A stretch of DNA of 7,174 bases from Gammaproteobacteria bacterium (GTDB taxonomy: Bacteria > Pseudomonadota > Gammaproteobacteria > SZUA-140): positions 1-7,174 of the forward strand of contig JALWQD010000125.1 of assembly GCA_026994735.1 (NCBI GenBank), written 5' to 3'. Below are positions 5,533 to 7,174 of this stretch, one piece after another; position 1 is the first letter of the stretch, and the number at the start of each line of letters is the position of its first letter. Made by a program: the position numbers and the translations under genes. A model generated the notes under the pieces. That model was not told the origin of the DNA, ran no database searches, and saw nothing but the letters and a program-made list of their open reading frames with translations.

Positions 5533-6123
5533 GTCCTGAACGTCCCGATGCGACAATACGCTGTCAATAAGGCCATACTCAACAGCCTCATCGCCAGACA
5601 TGAAATTGTCACGATCAGTATCCTGGCGGATACGATCCATCGGCTGGCCGGTATGTTTGGCCATAATTTCATTCAAGGTATCACGCACCCGCAGGATTTC
5701 CTTGGCATGAATATCGATATCCGTTGCCTGCCCCTGAAAACCACCCAGCGGCTGATGAATCATGACCCGGGCATTGGGCAGACAAAAACGCTTGCCCTGG
5801 GCACCGCCGGCAAGCAGCAGTGCGCCCATACTGGCAGCCTGCCCCAGACACATGGTACTGACATCGGGCTTCACAAAACTCATGGTGTCATAAATCGACA
5901 GGCCAGCACTGACAGAACCGCCGGGTGAGTTGATATAAAGATGAATATCCTTATCCGGATTTTCTGATTCCAGAAAGAGAATCTGGGCCACTACCAAATT
6001 AGCCATATGGTCTTCAACAGGCCCGACAAGGAAGATTACGCGCTCCTTGAGAAGTCTGGAATAGATATCATAGGCACGCTCGCCACGCGCAGACTGCTCT
6101 ACAACCATTGGTACGTAACTCAT
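5530..6123 (-). CDS. clpP: ClpP, proteolytic subunit of the Clp protease
   Basis: ClpP is a self-compartmentalising serine peptidase of two heptameric rings that degrades polypeptides fed by ClpX or ClpA. The 197-residue protein has the complete catalytic triad: Ser98 in LGQAASMGA, His123 in ARVMIHQPLGG and Asp172 in TDRDNFM. The oxyanion-region motif INSPGGSV (64-71) is present. The N-terminus MSYVPMVVEQSARGERAYDIYSRLL carries a short leader ahead of the usual V-P-M-V-V-E start, likely removed by self-processing; it is shorter than the E. coli propeptide. The ATG at 6123-6121 has AGGGGG 4 nt upstream, a slightly short spacing. The gene follows tig after 72 nt and precedes clpX after 144 nt. 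A heat-shock-like promoter lies in the gap before it, so it can be expressed with or without tig. Confidence 0.98.
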   Translation of the reverse strand: MSYVPMVVEQSARGERAYDIYSRLLKERVIFLVGPVEDHMANLVVAQILFLESENPDKDIHLYINSPGGSVSAGLSIYDTMSFVKPDVSTMCLGQAASMGALLLAGGAQGKRFCLPNARVMIHQPLGGFQGQATDIDIHAKEILRVRDTLNEIMAKHTGQPMDRIRQDTDRDNFMSGDEAVEYGLIDSVLSHRDVQD

Positions 6124-6163
6124 GAATCCCCCTGATCAACTCGAACACTCATCTTATCGGACG

Positions 6164-6189
6164 AGATGGCGCGTTCTTTAGGTTGCAAG
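6164..6189 (-). promoter_or_regulatory. Sigma32-like (heat-shock) promoter of clpP
   Basis: The minus strand reads CTTGCAA (6189-6183), an 11-nt spacer and CGCCATCT (6171-6164). The -35 matches CTTGAAA at six of seven positions, and the -10 matches CCCCATnT at six of seven fixed positions. The 11-nt spacer is at the short end of the known sigma32 range. The -35 begins 7 nt after the tig stop. The start would be near 6157, giving a leader of about 34 nt. E. coli clpP is a sigma32 gene, which fits. Confidence 0.55.
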
Positions 6190-6195
6190 CACTTG

Positions 6196-7174
6196 TCAAC
6201 CAGCAACAAGGTCACTAAAAGCAGACGGTTTGTCCGTGACTTCAGCCTGTTCAATCACCCATTCGACAACAGCATCTTCCAGAACCAGCGCCTCAACCTC
6301 GGCCAAACGCTGACGATCACCGTAGTACCAGGCAAGCACTGCCTCCTGGTCATCGTAGCCAGCCGCTATTGATTCCACACGCGCACGCACCTTGGTCGCA
6401 TCCGGGCGCAGTCCCTGCTCCTTGACGATACGACCAACGACAGCCCCAAGGGCAACCTGGCGTTGCGCAGCTTCACGATAACGTTGCTGCTGCTCCTCAC
6501 TGGCCTCACCCTGATGGCGAGAGAGGTAATCCTTGTACTGCGCTTCAACCTGTAGATGCGGGAGATCCATCGGATGACGTTCAAACAACGCATCCATTAC
6601 CTGACGCCGCAGATTCAGGCGAATCGCCTCCCCAAGCTCTGTCTGCATGCTCTGGCGCACTTCACTGCGCAAGGTCTCGATCGAGCCGTCCTCAATCTCA
6701 TAGGTACGGGCAAAGTCTTCATCGATGTCTGGCAGTACAGCTGCCTCAACCTGCTTCACCTTGACGGCAAACTGAACAGCCTTACCGGCCAGCTCATGAT
6801 CATGGTAATCCTCAGGGAAGGTCAGATCGAGCATCCGTTCTTCGCCACTCTTGGCAGCGAGCAGACCGTCCTCAAAACCGGGAATAAGATTGCCGGAACC
6901 CAGCACGATCTGCAATCCTTCGGCTGTGCCTTTGTCGAAGGGCTCGCCTTCAAGAAGACCGGTAAAATCAACCGTCAAGCGATCTCCGTCCTCGGCCGCA
7001 CGGTCAACACTCTCCCATGAACAGGATTGACGGCGTAATTTCTCAAGTATGCCATCCACATCGGCATCAGCGATTTCAGCGGTAGCGCGTTCCAGCTTCA
7101 GATCATCCAGCGCTGCCAGCTCAAAGTCAGCGGCAATATCAAAAGTCGCCGTATACTGATAATCCTTACCCATC
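6196..7174 (-). CDS. tig: Trigger factor (ribosome-associated chaperone and prolyl isomerase), 5' end missing
   Basis: Trigger factor binds the ribosome at the exit tunnel and shields nascent chains; it also has an FKBP-type prolyl cis-trans isomerase domain. About 325 C-terminal residues are visible of roughly 430 usual. The missing part is the N-terminal ribosome-binding domain, so the first Met seen (MGKDYQYT) is internal: it aligns with EGKDLTYS of E. coli. Next come the linker ATAEIADADVDGILEKLRRQ and the FKBP domain (visible residues about 60-143: DRLTVDFTGLLEGEPFD, NLIPGFEDGL, ELAGKAVQFAVKVKQVE). The C-terminal chaperone arms follow to KPSAFSDLVAG. By memory alignment one arm is about 7 residues shorter than in E. 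coli (near DLPHLQVEAQYKDYLSRH). It lies 72 nt upstream of clpP, the standard order. No terminator was seen in that gap, so read-through into clpP is likely. Confidence 0.97.
   Translation of the reverse strand, partial: MGKDYQYTATFDIAADFELAALDDLKLERATAEIADADVDGILEKLRRQSCSWESVDRAAEDGDRLTVDFTGLLEGEPFDKGTAEGLQIVLGSGNLIPGFEDGLLAAKSGEERMLDLTFPEDYHDHELAGKAVQFAVKVKQVEAAVLPDIDEDFARTYEIEDGSIETLRSEVRQSMQTELGEAIRLNLRRQVMDALFERHPMDLPHLQVEAQYKDYLSRHQGEASEEQQQRYREAAQRQVALGAVVGRIVKEQGLRPDATKVRARVESIAAGYDDQEAVLAWYYGDRQRLAEVEALVLEDAVVEWVIEQAEVTDKPSAFSDLVAG

Noticed and set aside
1..7174. Search for CRISPR arrays, insertion sequences, prophage genes or a novel gene cluster
   Set aside because: No regularly spaced repeats, transposase or integrase motifs, or unknown gene neighbourhoods were seen. 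Despite the tRNA genes, no direct repeat of a tRNA 3' end suggesting an att site was found.

Overview
The window is a core chromosomal protein-quality-control locus of a gammaproteobacterium. All genes lie on the minus strand, in the order tig, clpP, clpX, lon, hupB, tRNA-Val(TAC), tRNA-Asp(GTC), ppiD, reading from high to low coordinates. This gene order, and proteins that align almost end to end with the Escherichia coli versions from memory, point to Gammaproteobacteria. The GC content looks moderate. I cannot name a genus from this sequence.

Layout from 7174 down to 1. A trigger factor gene lacking its 5' end (6196-7174) is followed after 72 nt by clpP (5530-6123). A 144-nt gap leads to clpX (4087-5385). 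A 356-nt gap holds a probable terminator after clpX and a heat-shock-like promoter for lon (1280-3730). A 504-nt gap holds a probable lon terminator and a strong sigma70 promoter for hupB (503-775). Only 10 nt separate the hupB stop from tRNA-Val (417-492). A 48-nt spacer leads to tRNA-Asp (292-368), which is closed by a clear intrinsic terminator (236-275). The first 50 codons of ppiD (1-150) run off the left edge.

How the genes fit together. Trigger factor folds nascent chains at the ribosome exit. ClpXP and Lon are the main ATP-dependent cytoplasmic proteases. PpiD is an inner-membrane-anchored periplasmic folding factor. HU-beta is a nucleoid protein and, in E. coli, a Lon substrate. Heat-shock (sigma32-like) promoter elements can be read in front of both clpP and lon, which fits the stress role of these proteases. 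hupB and the two tRNAs look like one mixed mRNA/tRNA transcription unit.

I found no mobile element, CRISPR array, phage gene or unknown gene cluster, and no previously undescribed system that I can defend. The observations worth checking are regulatory: the hupB-tRNA linkage, the promoter and terminator arrangement before hupB, the heat-shock-like promoters, dyads before ppiD and lon, an extended -10 built on the clpP stop codon, and one doubtful small hydrophobic ORF after clpX.
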